A DNA stretch of 64,000 nucleotides from CALAED01 sp035765195 (GCA_035765195.1 DASTYC010000019.1:124001-188000); one strand, 5' to 3'. Counted from the first letter of the stretch, positions 49,720 to 58,857 are shown. Made by a program: numbers and translations. The notes: generated by a model not told the origin, from the letters alone.

Positions 49720-49764
49720 GTGAGCGAGCCGGCGCGGGGCGACGCCGCCGGGGGGCCGCCATGA
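49720..49764 (+). CDS. 14-residue coupling peptide before pknG
   Basis: A GTG with AGAGGAG eight bases upstream opens a frame (MSEPARGDAAGGPP) whose TGA overlaps the ATG of pknG. pknG itself has no good ribosome-binding site, so re-initiation from this mini-frame is a reasonable reading. It could also be the true pknG start with a one-base shift. Confidence 0.35.
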   Translation: MSEPARGDAAGGPP

Positions 49765-52064
49765 GCCGGCGGTGCACCCGGCCCAACTGCCCCGGCACCA
49801 TCTGGGGCGGGCACTGCGACTACTGCGGGTTCGCGCCGCCCAGGGACTCGGCGCCGGTGGGCAATCCGGGGGAGCGCTCCAGCACGATCGCCCTGGCGAG
49901 CCCCGTGCAGTCGGGCGATTCGGGGCGTACCGGTCCTGGGGGCACCTCGCCGTACGGCCCGCTCGAGATGGCCGGCGTCCCGCCCATCCCCTACCGCGAC
50001 CCGGAGGCGGCCGTCCTGCCCGTCCCCGAGGTGGCCGAAAGCCGGCGCTACTGCAGCGGCTGCAACGAGCCGGTGGGGCGCCGCCACGGCAACCTGCCGG
50101 CGCAGACCGAGGGCGTGTGCCCGAACTGTCGCACCAGGTTCTCCTTCACCCCGAAGCTGCGGCAGGGCGAACTGGTGAGCGGGCAGTACGAAGTGCGCGG
50201 CTGCCTGGCGCACGGCGGCCTCGGCTGGATCTACCTCGCCCACGACAACAACGTCGGCCACTGGGTGGTGCTGAAGGGCCTGCTCGACACCGGCGGCGAG
50301 GCATCCAACCTGCCGACCGCCGAGCGCGCCGCACTGGCCCAGGTCAACCACCCGAACATCGTCAAGATCCACAACTTCGTCCACCATCCGGCGCCCGCGA
50401 CCGCCACGCGCCCCGGCGAGCCGCAAAGCTACATCGTGATGGAGTACGTCGGCGGCCGGTCGCTGAAGGAACTGCTTGAGGAACGGCAGCGGGCCGAGGG
50501 TCCCGCGGCGATGCTCGAGGTCGACCACGTCATCGCCTACGGGATCGAGATGCTGCGGGCGCTCGGCTATCTCCACGAGAAGGGCCTGCTCTACTGCGAC
50601 CTCAAGCCCGCCAACGTCATGCAGTGCGAGCAGCGGCTCACCCTCATCGACATGGGCGCCGCCTGGCGGATGACCGGCACCGTCACCAACGCCCCGGTCT
50701 GGGGGACGTTCGGCTACCGGGCGCCGGAGGTCGCCGAGGCGGGCCCGACGATCAGCTCCGATCTCTACACGGTGGGCCGCACGATGGCCGTGCTGAGTTT
50801 TCCGTTCGACTTCACCGGCACCTACGCCAACAGCCTCCCGCCACGCGACGAAGTTCCGGTGCTCGACCGATTCGAGTCCTACTACCGGCTGCTGTGCCGG
50901 GCCACGCATCCCGACCCGGCGCGCCGGTTCGCCAGCGCGGCCGAGATGGTGGAGCAGCTCCGCGGGGTGCTGCGCGAGGTGGTGTCCGTCCCGCGCAACT
51001 CCGAGCCCTGGCCGATGCCCTCCACGCTGTTCGGCCGGGAACGCCGCGCGGTCGGCACCGAGATCGCCGGCGCTGGCGGCACCGAGTCCGCCGGTCCTGG
51101 CGGCACCGAGCTCGCCGACGCCGACCCCGCCCGGCCGGTGCTGGGCACGCTCGACGTGCGGGCCGCCGTCGCCGCGTTGCCCGTGCCCGTCGTCACCGAA
51201 CCCGACGAGGCGGCCGGCGGGCTGCTCGCCGACCTGTTCGCGCGCGATCCGGCGGAGATCGTCGAGACGCTGTCGACGTCGGACGAGCCGCCCGCGACCG
51301 CGCCGGAGGCACGGCTCGTCCTGGCCGGCGCACTGCTGGACCTGGACCGGCAGGCCGAGGCCGAGCGAGTGCTCGACGAGCTCGCTGAGTCGCTGCCCGG
51401 CGACTGGCGGGTCAGCTGGTATCGCGGCCTCGCCGCCCTCGCCGCGGACCGCTGCGACGCGGCCATGGAGCTGTTCGACGAGCTCTACACCCGAATGCCC
51501 GGCGAGGCGGCGCCCAAGCTGGCGCTGGCGTTCTGCTGCGAGCGGGTCGGCGACCGGGCGGAGGCGGCGCGGCGGTACGAGAGCGTCTGGCGCACCGACC
51601 ACGGCTACGTCAGCGCGGCCTTCGGGCTGGCCCGGGTGCGTCTCGGGCTCGATCAGCGGGTCGCCGCGGTGACGGCACTGGACGATGTGTCCGCGCTGTC
51701 CAGCTACTACGGCGCCGCGCAGCTGGCCGCGATGGCGGCCGCGGTCCGCGGCAGGCCACCGGCCGAGCTGACAGAGGAGGACCTGCTCGCGGCGGAGAAA
51801 CGGCTGGCGGAGTCGCGGATCGTCGACGGTGAGCGGCGGGCCCGGCTCGCCGCCGAGCTGCTGGAGGCCGCGCTCGCCCGGCTGCTCGCCGGCGGCACGA
51901 CGCGCCCGGACGTACGGCTGCTCGACGCCCCGCTCACCGAGGACGGCCTGCGCCGGGCGCTCGAGGGCACCTACCGGACGCTGGCCCGATTCGCGGAGGA
52001 CGGTGACGCCAGGCACGCGTTGGTGACGAAGGCCAACAAGGTGCGCCCAAGAACATGGGTTTGA
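49761..52064 (+). CDS. pknG: Ser/Thr protein kinase PknG
   Basis: A 767-residue soluble PknG. N-terminal Cys pairs (CTRPNC ... CDYC) and the rubredoxin-like metal site (YCSGCNEPVG ... VCPNCRTRF) precede the kinase (about 135-400): LAHGGLGWIYLAHD, Lys in VVLKGL, YCDLKPANV, and DMG for DFG (LIDMGAAW, as in the mycobacterial enzyme's DLG). A Gly/Ala/Glu linker and a TPR region (about 490-767) complete it. In Corynebacterium and Mycobacterium PknG phosphorylates OdhI/GarA in response to external amino acids, releasing or blocking 2-oxoglutarate dehydrogenase. GlnX- and GlnH-like genes downstream fit that pathway. Confidence 0.95.
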   Translation: MSRRCTRPNCPGTIWGGHCDYCGFAPPRDSAPVGNPGERSSTIALASPVQSGDSGRTGPGGTSPYGPLEMAGVPPIPYRDPEAAVLPVPEVAESRRYCSGCNEPVGRRHGNLPAQTEGVCPNCRTRFSFTPKLRQGELVSGQYEVRGCLAHGGLGWIYLAHDNNVGHWVVLKGLLDTGGEASNLPTAERAALAQVNHPNIVKIHNFVHHPAPATATRPGEPQSYIVMEYVGGRSLKELLEERQRAEGPAAMLEVDHVIAYGIEMLRALGYLHEKGLLYCDLKPANVMQCEQRLTLIDMGAAWRMTGTVTNAPVWGTFGYRAPEVAEAGPTISSDLYTVGRTMAVLSFPFDFTGTYANSLPPRDEVPVLDRFESYYRLLCRATHPDPARRFASAAEMVEQLRGVLREVVSVPRNSEPWPMPSTLFGRERRAVGTEIAGAGGTESAGPGGTELADADPARPVLGTLDVRAAVAALPVPVVTEPDEAAGGLLADLFARDPAEIVETLSTSDEPPATAPEARLVLAGALLDLDRQAEAERVLDELAESLPGDWRVSWYRGLAALAADRCDAAMELFDELYTRMPGEAAPKLALAFCCERVGDRAEAARRYESVWRTDHGYVSAAFGLARVRLGLDQRVAAVTALDDVSALSSYYGAAQLAAMAAAVRGRPPAELTEEDLLAAEKRLAESRIVDGERRARLAAELLEAALARLLAGGTTRPDVRLLDAPLTEDGLRRALEGTYRTLARFAEDGDARHALVTKANKVRPRTWV

Positions 52065-52145
52065 GCGTGAACGCCACGACCTCGGCCGGGGGACTAACGG
52101 TCATGGCGACCCCACTTCCGCCTCCACCGTGCAGGAGCCGAAGCC

Positions 52146-53513
52146 ATGAGCGACTCCATCAGTGACCGGCCCGACTTCCGGATAGAGATCCACCAGAACA
52201 AATACCTCGCCGCCGGCGAGACACAGGTCCACGCCATCGTGATGGTCGAGGCCGAAGGCGGTCCGGAGGCCATGACGGCCCGGCCCACCGGAGCGGCCGA
52301 GGTCATCATCGTCGACACGTCCGGTTCGATGACCGGCGAGCGGCTGGTCGCGGCCAAGCGGGCGGCCAAGGCGGCGGTCGACGCGCTGCGCGACGGCGTC
52401 GACTTCGCGATCATCTCGGGGTCCGACCGGGCCTCCATGGTCTACCCGCGCGACATGCTGATGGCGCCGGCGACCGACCGCAACCGGGCCCAGGCCAAGA
52501 GCGCCATCGCCAGGCTGACGGCGTCCGGCGGCACCCGGATGGGGCGCTGGGTTGAGCTGGCAAGCACGCTGTTCGCCGATCGCCAAAGCGGGATCCGGCA
52601 CGCCATCTTGCTGACCGACGGCAAGAACGAGCACGAGAGCGCCGAGCGGCTCGACGCCGCGCTGGCCGCCTGTTCCGGTCGCTTCGTGTGCGACTGCCGG
52701 GGCGTCGGCACCGACTGGGAGGTGAGCACGTTGCGCCGGGTGGCCGACGCGCTGCTCGGCGACGTCGATCTGGTGGCCGACCCGCGCGATCTGGCCGCCG
52801 ACTTCCGGGCGATGATCGAATCGGCCATGGGCAAGGCGGTCGCCGACGTGGCGCTGCGGATCTGGACGCCGAACGGCGCCACCCCGCGCTTCGTCAAGCA
52901 GGTGCTGCCGTCGGTGCAGGACCTGACCGACCGGCGCACCGAGATCGGCGTACCTGGCGTCCGGCCCGGCCAGGGGCCGACGACCGGCGACTACCCGACC
53001 GGGATCTGGGGCAAGGAGCGCCGCGACTACCACGTGTGCGTCACGGTGCCCGCCGGGCGGCCGTACGAGGAGATCTTGGCCGCACGCGTCTCGCTGGTGC
53101 TGCCCGCCCCCGGCGACGCGCCCGACGAGGTGCTGACCGAGGGGAACGTCCTGGCCGAATGGACCGACGACGAAATGCCGTCCACCGGACTGCACCCCTG
53201 GGTGGAGCACTACTCCGAACAGGAGCGGCTCGCCGACTCCATCCGGGTCGGGCTCGGCGCGTACAAGCAGGGCGACCTCGAAGCGGCGAGCAGGGCGCTC
53301 GGCCGCGCCGTCAACCTGGCCAAGGAGACGGGAAACAAGGAGACCTCGGTGCGGCTTGACGGCGTCGTCGACGTCGACCCCGCGACCGGAGTCACCCACG
53401 TCAAGCGGGGCGTCGAAAAGGTCGCCGAGATGCAGCTCGACGTCAAGTCGACCGGAGCGGTGCCGCCTCCGGAGCCGGCGACGCCGCGGCCGCCGAGGGA
53501 GGATGAGGACTAG
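52146..53513 (+). CDS. von Willebrand factor A domain protein, PknG locus
   Basis: A 455-residue protein with a vWA domain (about 50-240): VIIVDTSGSMTG gives the MIDAS DxSxS, with SGGTRMG and LLTDGKNEH completing the metal site. Residues about 250-350 are beta-rich; the region about 360-410 (QERLADSIRVGLGAYKQGDLEAASRALGRAVNLAKETG) is helical, and the tail is Pro/acidic. Related vWA proteins in other actinomycetes end in an FHA domain; none is seen here. Encoded between pknG and the GlnX-like gene, it is probably a scaffold or substrate of the kinase (inference). Confidence 0.85.
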   Translation: MSDSISDRPDFRIEIHQNKYLAAGETQVHAIVMVEAEGGPEAMTARPTGAAEVIIVDTSGSMTGERLVAAKRAAKAAVDALRDGVDFAIISGSDRASMVYPRDMLMAPATDRNRAQAKSAIARLTASGGTRMGRWVELASTLFADRQSGIRHAILLTDGKNEHESAERLDAALAACSGRFVCDCRGVGTDWEVSTLRRVADALLGDVDLVADPRDLAADFRAMIESAMGKAVADVALRIWTPNGATPRFVKQVLPSVQDLTDRRTEIGVPGVRPGQGPTTGDYPTGIWGKERRDYHVCVTVPAGRPYEEILAARVSLVLPAPGDAPDEVLTEGNVLAEWTDDEMPSTGLHPWVEHYSEQERLADSIRVGLGAYKQGDLEAASRALGRAVNLAKETGNKETSVRLDGVVDVDPATGVTHVKRGVEKVAEMQLDVKSTGAVPPPEPATPRPPREDED

Positions 53514-53515
53514 CC

Positions 53516-55015
53516 ATGGCCCGCCGGCTTTTCCGGCTCCGCACCGTGCCGGGCCGCGTCCGGATGCTGACCGCGTGCGCGTTGCTCGCGGTCGGCGGCC
53601 TGATCTCGGTCACCGCCGTGGGCCTTTGGCAGGCCAGGGACGGGCTGCGGACGCTCGGCACCGCCGACGGCCGGACGGTGATCGCCGGCGCCGGCCTGTA
53701 CGGCGCGCTCACCGACATGGACCTCCAGGTGACCAACGTGCTGCTGACCGGCCAGGAGGCCGGCTGGCTGTGCGAACCCGAGGCGGCCGACCAGGATCAG
53801 GCCGCGCCGGCCGACGAGACCGGGCAGGCTCCCCAGGACGACGCCGCGTGCGACCGGGCACCCGCCCGGGTGCTGTATGAGATCCGGCGCGAGACCGCGC
53901 AGCAGGCGGCGCTGGCGGCCGCGCGGCTGGCAGACGGCGATCCGGTGCGGCTGGGCACCGTGCGGGCCGTGCTCGACGGACTGCATCAATACGACCAGCG
54001 GGTGCGGGCGGCGATGGAGCTCGGCCAGCAGGCCGAGCATCCGCTCGGGATGCCGCCCGCCGCCGCGGTCGCGCGCTATCGGTTCGCGACGGCGCTGATG
54101 ACGGAGGAACTGCTGCCGGGCGCCTACAACCTCACGCTGGATGGCCAGGCGAGCGTGCACGCGGCCTACGAGGACCGGCGGGCGGCGGCACGGGCCGGCA
54201 TGGTGCAGGCGGTCGTGGCCGGCGGCCTGGCCATCGCGATCCTGGCGGGGCTGCAGATCTATCTCGGCTTCCGGTTCCGGCGGGTGCTCAACCCCGCCCT
54301 GGCCGTCGCGACGCTGGGCGTGCTCGCGCTGACCTTGACGAGCGGCGTGCTGCTGTCGGCCGAGGCGCGGGACATGCGCGTCGCCAAGGTCGGGTTCGAC
54401 CAGGCGCTGGCGCTGTCGCGGGCGCAGTCCATCGGCACGAGCATGGACGCCGATCGCGGCCGTTTCCTGCTAGATCCCGGCAACGCCGACAGGTACGACC
54501 AGCTCTACCTCGACAAGGCACAGTCGATCCTCTACCTGCCCGTCACGAAACTGGCGGCCTACCACGCGCTGCTGGGCGGCCGGCTCGACCGCTACGGCGA
54601 CGATTCGCGCGTCGCGGACTTCGGGGGCTTCTACGGGGCGGAGGCCCGGACGGTCGCCGATCGGGCGAACGGCGCCCAGGCGGCGCGGGAGCCGTTCGCC
54701 GCGTTGCTGTCGCGGTACGGGCGGTATCAGCGCACCGACCGCCAGGTCCGCGAGTTGGCCGCCGCCGGCCGGCGCACCGACGCGGCCATAGCGCACATGG
54801 ACCCTGACGATCCGACGCTGGCGCACCGGGATCTGCGGGCGTACAACGACGGGCTGTCCACCCTCATCACCCACCATCAGTACCTGACCGACCGCACCGT
54901 CCAGGACGCGCAGCGGGCGATGACGGCGTGGACTTGGCTGCTGCCGGCCGCGTTCCTGGTCATCGCCGCCCTGATCGTCGCCGGGGTCGGGCCGCGGCTG
55001 AAGGAGTACCGCTAG
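53516..55015 (+). CDS. GlnX-like membrane sensor
   Basis: A 499-residue integral membrane protein starting two bases after the vWA stop. Four helices near 15-38, 225-248, 255-278 and 477-497 enclose two large extracellular helical domains, the arrangement of mycobacterial GlnX (two duplicated sensor halves). The first external domain has a Cys pair (WLCEPEAADQ ... DACDRAP, written across a variable acidic loop). GlnX passes the amino-acid signal from GlnH to PknG; genomic position supports this role. Confidence 0.8.
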   Translation: MARRLFRLRTVPGRVRMLTACALLAVGGLISVTAVGLWQARDGLRTLGTADGRTVIAGAGLYGALTDMDLQVTNVLLTGQEAGWLCEPEAADQDQAAPADETGQAPQDDAACDRAPARVLYEIRRETAQQAALAAARLADGDPVRLGTVRAVLDGLHQYDQRVRAAMELGQQAEHPLGMPPAAAVARYRFATALMTEELLPGAYNLTLDGQASVHAAYEDRRAAARAGMVQAVVAGGLAIAILAGLQIYLGFRFRRVLNPALAVATLGVLALTLTSGVLLSAEARDMRVAKVGFDQALALSRAQSIGTSMDADRGRFLLDPGNADRYDQLYLDKAQSILYLPVTKLAAYHALLGGRLDRYGDDSRVADFGGFYGAEARTVADRANGAQAAREPFAALLSRYGRYQRTDRQVRELAAAGRRTDAAIAHMDPDDPTLAHRDLRAYNDGLSTLITHHQYLTDRTVQDAQRAMTAWTWLLPAAFLVIAALIVAGVGPRLKEYR

Positions 55016-55053
55016 CCAGACCGGCGCCGAGGAACGAAAGAGAGGGACCGACC

Positions 55054-55896
55054 ATGCGGGCCACCAGGGACGCCGCGATCGTGGTCATCGCCGCCCTTGC
55101 CGTGCTGGTGGCCGTCGTCGCCTACCGTGCCGGCGACGCCGCCGTGTCCTCGGTGGCCGACAAGGACACGCTGGTGATCGGGGTCGAGGACGACAAGCCG
55201 GGGTTGGGCACCAGAACGCCCGCCGGCACGTTCACCGGCTTCGAGGTGGACGTGGCGACGTACGTCGCGGGCCGGCTGGGAGTTTCGGAGGGCGCCCTCA
55301 GGTTCGTGGCGATCCACCCGGGCGACTGGGAACGGGCGCTGCGGAGGGGCGAGGTGGACCTGGTGTTCGCCGGCTATCCGATCACGCCGCAGCTCGCGGA
55401 CCGCGTCACGGTCGCGGGGCCGTACTACGTCGCCCACCAGAGCATCCTCGTCCGCGCGGACGACAAATCGATCCAGAACGTGCGCGACCTGCGCGGCAAG
55501 CGGCTGTGCCAGGTCGCCGGCACCCGCGCCGCGGACCACATCATCGAGGACCTCGACGTCGCCGCCGTCCCGGTGCCCGCCCCTTCCTACGCCGACTGCG
55601 CCCAGCGGCTGGCTGGGAAGGATCTCGACGCCGTGTCCGCCGACGACCTGATCCTCGCCGGCATCGCCGCCACGGTGAGCGACTCCGCCGTCGTGATCGT
55701 CAACGCCCCCTTCACGGACGAGCGGTACGGCGTCGGGCTCCAGAAGGGCGACATCAGGGGCTGCGCGGCCGTCAACAGGGCGATCACGGAGATGTACCAG
55801 AGCGGTGCCGCCAACACCATGCTCACCCAGGGCTTCGGATCACCCGGGCTCAGCCGCGTCACCGGCACCGCGCCGAGCTTCGAGGGCTGCGCCTAG
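55054..55896 (+). CDS. GlnH-like extracellular amino-acid-binding protein
   Basis: A 280-residue solute-binding protein of family 3 (SBP_bac_3). An N-terminal hydrophobic anchor (AAIVVIAALAVLVAVVAYRAG) without a lipobox Cys suggests membrane tethering by an uncleaved helix. Ligand-domain motifs: TLVIGVEDDKPGLGTRTPAGTFTGFEVDVATYVAGRLG, ALRRGEVDLVFAGYPITPQLADRVTVAGPYY and LRGKRLCQVAGTRA. In mycobacteria GlnH binds Asp/Glu and acts with GlnX to switch PknG. No ABC permease or ATPase is nearby, which fits a sensor rather than an importer. Confidence 0.88.
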   Translation: MRATRDAAIVVIAALAVLVAVVAYRAGDAAVSSVADKDTLVIGVEDDKPGLGTRTPAGTFTGFEVDVATYVAGRLGVSEGALRFVAIHPGDWERALRRGEVDLVFAGYPITPQLADRVTVAGPYYVAHQSILVRADDKSIQNVRDLRGKRLCQVAGTRAADHIIEDLDVAAVPVPAPSYADCAQRLAGKDLDAVSADDLILAGIAATVSDSAVVIVNAPFTDERYGVGLQKGDIRGCAAVNRAITEMYQSGAANTMLTQGFGSPGLSRVTGTAPSFEGCA

Positions 55897-55925
55897 GGCC
55901 TAGGAGGCGGCCGAACGACAGGTGC

Positions 55926-56630
55926 CTAGCACGTGGGGGCGCGCAGGAGCAGTTCGGGCAGGTCGGCGACGCTGTCGAGGATGTGGGTCGCGCCGGCGGC
56001 GCGCAGCCGATCGGGATCGTGCGCGCCGGTGCGGACGCCGGCGACGACCGAGGCCCCGGCGCGGCGGCCGCAGCACATGTCGCTTTCGGTGTCGCCGCAG
56101 ACGGCGATGTGGCGTACGTCGTCGACGCCCAGCCGCAGCGCGGCGGTCAGCACGAGGTCGGGCCATGGGCGGCCGCGGGGCACGTCGGCGGGGCACAGCG
56201 CGAGGTCGACGCGCTGCCACCAGCCGAGCGCGTCGATGAGGCGGCCCAAGGTGGTGCGGCTGAACCCGGTCAGCAGGCACACGCCGACCCCCGAGCCGGC
56301 GAGTTTGTCGATGGCGGCCTCGGCACCGGGGATCGGGCGCACCCCGACCCGGTCGAGCACGGCGCCGTAGGAACGTTCGAAGGCCAGGTTCGCGGTCCGC
56401 GCGCGGGCCTCGTCGCCGGGAAACAGGTCACGGAATATGTCGATCTTGGGTCGTCCCCGGAAGTCGCGGATGCGCGCCATCGCGCGCTCGTACGCGCCGG
56501 TACCGGAGACGACCCCCAGCATCGCGATCGCCTCGGCGAACGCGGTCTCGACGGTGTCGTCGTCGGCGACGGTCGTCCCGGCGAGATCGAGACAGGCCAG
56601 CGTGATCTTTTCCGCTGCTGCTCCGCTCAC
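55926..56630 (-). CDS. HAD hydrolase, phosphonatase-like
   Basis: A 234-residue haloacid-dehalogenase-type phosphatase from a GTG with GGGAGGAGG upstream; an earlier GTG (56672) lacks a site. Motif I is ACLDLAGTTV (nucleophile Asp and general acid replaced by Ala-Gly as in the phosphonoacetaldehyde hydrolase group), motif II LLTGFSRTTL and motif IV VCGDTESDM. Helical cap inserted after motif I. Families of this kind (phosphonatase-like) act on phosphonates or phospho-sugars; substrate not known. Converges with the glnH-like gene. Confidence 0.88.
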   Translation of the reverse strand: MSGAAAEKITLACLDLAGTTVADDDTVETAFAEAIAMLGVVSGTGAYERAMARIRDFRGRPKIDIFRDLFPGDEARARTANLAFERSYGAVLDRVGVRPIPGAEAAIDKLAGSGVGVCLLTGFSRTTLGRLIDALGWWQRVDLALCPADVPRGRPWPDLVLTAALRLGVDDVRHIAVCGDTESDMCCGRRAGASVVAGVRTGAHDPDRLRAAGATHILDSVADLPELLLRAPTC

Positions 56631-56699
56631 GCCGGGCCCTCCTCCCGACACCGCCCCCGACTCCCTCGTCACCGCGCCGCCAGAACGCGGCTCAGCGGC

Positions 56700-56819
56700 T
56701 CAGCTGTCGGCGGACGTCGCCTCTGTCCACAGGTCCAGCTCGGCGCGGTCCTGCTGCAGCCGACGGTAAACAGCGAAGCCACCGAGGGCGACCAACGCCA
56801 GAACAATCAACTTCTTCAC
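56700..56819 (-). CDS. DLW-39 family protein
   Basis: Exactly 39 residues from a GTG: one membrane helix (KKLIVLALVALGGFAVY), then RRLQQDRAELDLWTEATSADS, carrying the DLW motif that names this actinobacterial family. In most actinobacteria it lies beside tRNA-Ala/tRNA-Ile close to gyrA; here the nearest tRNA-Ala is about 19 kb away. Function unknown. Confidence 0.85.
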   Translation of the reverse strand: MKKLIVLALVALGGFAVYRRLQQDRAELDLWTEATSADS

Positions 56820-57092
56820 GGTGGAGACCCCTTCACCTCGACTATGAAGCAGTCCGGGGTGCACGGGTCTTTGGCGGCGGATCCCCGGACCCCCGCAGCC
56901 TAGCAATCACGCTGACCATTCCCGCACTCACTTGGCACCTTTGGAATCACTCGGGCCTTTGGTCGATCCGGAACGCTCCCCTTCGCGGGCATTTGTCGAT
57001 TTTTGCGCCGGGCACGCGTGCGACCGCGGCCCGCCGGGCACATCCCATGCGACCGGAAAGCTGCCGCCGAGAGACTCCGATGGGGACTTCCG

Positions 57093-57296
57093 ATGGGGAC
57101 GGCCGACGACTTCGCGATGTGGGAAGCCGAGGTGGATCCGCCCGCCGAGTCCAGCAACGGGCGGGGCATGCTCGTCGTCAGCCTGATCCTCATGGCGGGC
57201 TCCGGCGCCTTGATCGCGCTCGGCATCACCCTCCTGGGCATCGCGGCCCTGGTCATCCTCGCCGCCATCCTCATCTTGTGGCGAGCCGGGATGTAG
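57093..57296 (+). CDS. small membrane protein
   Basis: A 67-residue protein from the ATG at MGTADDFAMWEAEVDPPAE: acidic cytoplasmic head, then two closely spaced hydrophobic helices (MLVVSLILMAGSGALIALGI and LLGIAALVILAAILILW) and a short basic end. GGGGA lies six bases upstream. Not recognised. Palindromic DnaA-box-like sites follow. Confidence 0.55.
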   Translation: MGTADDFAMWEAEVDPPAESSNGRGMLVVSLILMAGSGALIALGITLLGIAALVILAAILILWRAGM

Positions 57297-57316
57297 CCGA
57301 GCCCGCGGAGGCCGGG

Positions 57317-57337
57317 TTGTCCACAGCCTGTGGAAAC
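57317..57337. promoter_or_regulatory. inverted DnaA-box-like pair
   Basis: TTGTCCACA (57317-57325) matches the actinobacterial DnaA box; TGTGGAAAC (57329-57337) is an inverted near-match three bases on. A similar, larger group occurs at 62199-62337. It could also be the upper part of a terminator for the small membrane protein gene, but the sequence is close to box consensus. Confidence 0.4.
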
Positions 57338-57426
57338 AGATCGCCGCCCCCTCCTTTCGAACCGGTGCCGCACCCCGGACGTCGTAACCGCCAGATGGCC
57401 GAACGTCCGAGAGGCCGGAGCCGGAG

Positions 57427-58857
57427 ATGGAGACGACGTCTGATCAGGGTCGCGGCCACGACGCGACCGGCGCCGACCCGGAGATGCCCACGCCGGGACC
57501 CGCCGTCCTGCAGATCGGCCCCGCCCGGCTGACCGACGGTTTCGACCGGCACGACCGCATCGATCACGCGGCGCACGCACAGATCCACGGGCGGCCCCGT
57601 CCGCTCGACCTCGGCGACCTGACCGCGCTTGCCGCCGCCGGCTCGCTGTGCGAACGCGACGCGACGGCCTACCCATTCGACCGCAAGCTGCGCGCGGTCG
57701 CGGACTCCGCCGCGCGGCGCGCGACCCGTCCCGTGGTCGTGGTCGACGGCACCGAACGCGAGCCGGGCAGCGCCAAGGACACGGTGCTGCTGACCCGGGC
57801 CCCGCACCTCGTCCTCGACGGCGCCGTACTCGCCGCCGCGGCGCTGGGCGCCCGGGAGATCGTCGTCGGCGTCGGCGACGGCGCGGCCGCCGCGTCGGTC
57901 CGGCAGGCGATCGAGGAACGCGATATGACCGCGACGTCGCGGGTGGTCCGCGTGTCCGAGGCGTTCCTCACCGAAGAGAGCGGCGAGCACGTTCGTCCCG
58001 GCTACGGCGCCCGCCCCGGCCGCGCGACCCCGGACACCGGCGCTCCCACGCTCCGGCGAGGCGGTGACATGCCCGGTGGCGGTCCGGGTGGCGGTCCGGG
58101 TGGCGGTCCCGGTGGCGTCCGGCCGACGCCGCCGGGGCGCGCGCCCGCTGAGTCCGGCGGCCGCGAGCTGCCCGCGCTGTTGTCCAACGCGGAGACCCTC
58201 GCCCAGCTGGCCGTGCTGGCCTCGATCGGCGTACGGGAGTACCGCGACGTCGGCCTCGCCGCCGAGCCGGGCACGGTGCTGCTCACCGTCACCGGGTCGG
58301 CCCGCTTCCCCGCCGTCGTGGAGATCCCCAGCGGCGCGCCACTGATCCACCTGCTCGACCTGTGCGGGGCGGGCGCCACCGGCGAGGGGGTGCTGGTCGG
58401 CGGTTACCACGGGGCCTGGCTCGGCCGAGCGGCCGCGACGGGCGCCGAGGTCTCCAGGGAGAGCATGGCCGCGGCCGGGGGCGTGCTCGGATCCGGGATC
58501 ATCATGCCCATCGGCCGGCGCACCTGTCCGCTGGGCGAGTGCGCCCGGGTGGCACGGCAGCTGGCTGCCGACGCCGACCGCTGCGTGCCCTGCCGGTCCG
58601 GGCTCGCGGACATCGCGGCCGCGCTGGGCGCGCTGGCCGCCGGCCGCGCCGGGCCGACGGTCCTGCGGCCGCTGAGCGAGGCCGGCCGGCTCGCCGCCGC
58701 CCGGCCCGCGTGCCGTCATCTCGGCGGGCTGGCACGCTTCGCCGCGTCGGCCTGCGACGTCTTCGCCGCCGACGTGGCCCGGCATCTCGCCCACGGCACG
58801 TGCGGGCGTCCCGTGCTCGGCATGCTGCCGCCTCGGCGCACCGCGGCCCGCCGCTGA
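57427..58857 (+). CDS. NuoF-like NADH/ferredoxin oxidoreductase flavoprotein
   Basis: A 476-residue orphan relative of complex I NuoF. The FMN/NAD region (about 70-200) has LTALAAAGSLCERDATAYPFDRKLRAVADSA and LLTRAPHLVLDGAVLAAAALGAREIVVGVG; then comes a Gly/Pro linker encoded by 12-bp tandem repeats (58075-58120); then SNAETLAQLAVLASIG, an SLBB-type beta-grasp and the iron-sulfur part (TCPLGECARVARQ ... DRCVPCRSG). No NuoE or NuoG partner lies nearby. Related actinobacterial proteins sit with ferric-reductase-like cytochromes and ferredoxins. Probably an electron-transfer protein; partner unknown. Confidence 0.8.
   Translation: METTSDQGRGHDATGADPEMPTPGPAVLQIGPARLTDGFDRHDRIDHAAHAQIHGRPRPLDLGDLTALAAAGSLCERDATAYPFDRKLRAVADSAARRATRPVVVVDGTEREPGSAKDTVLLTRAPHLVLDGAVLAAAALGAREIVVGVGDGAAAASVRQAIEERDMTATSRVVRVSEAFLTEESGEHVRPGYGARPGRATPDTGAPTLRRGGDMPGGGPGGGPGGGPGGVRPTPPGRAPAESGGRELPALLSNAETLAQLAVLASIGVREYRDVGLAAEPGTVLLTVTGSARFPAVVEIPSGAPLIHLLDLCGAGATGEGVLVGGYHGAWLGRAAATGAEVSRESMAAAGGVLGSGIIMPIGRRTCPLGECARVARQLAADADRCVPCRSGLADIAAALGALAAGRAGPTVLRPLSEAGRLAAARPACRHLGGLARFAASACDVFAADVARHLAHGTCGRPVLGMLPPRRTAARR

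Noticed and set aside
49713..52016. A 767-codon open frame antisense to pknG
   Set aside because: Mirrors the pknG frame, His/Arg/Gly-rich, no motifs; the pknG domains on the other strand are unmistakable.
58075..58120. Tandem repeats that might be a CRISPR or minisatellite
   Set aside because: Units are 12 bp, without spacers, in frame in the NuoF-like gene, and encode a Gly/Pro linker. No CRISPR array or cas gene was seen anywhere in the window.
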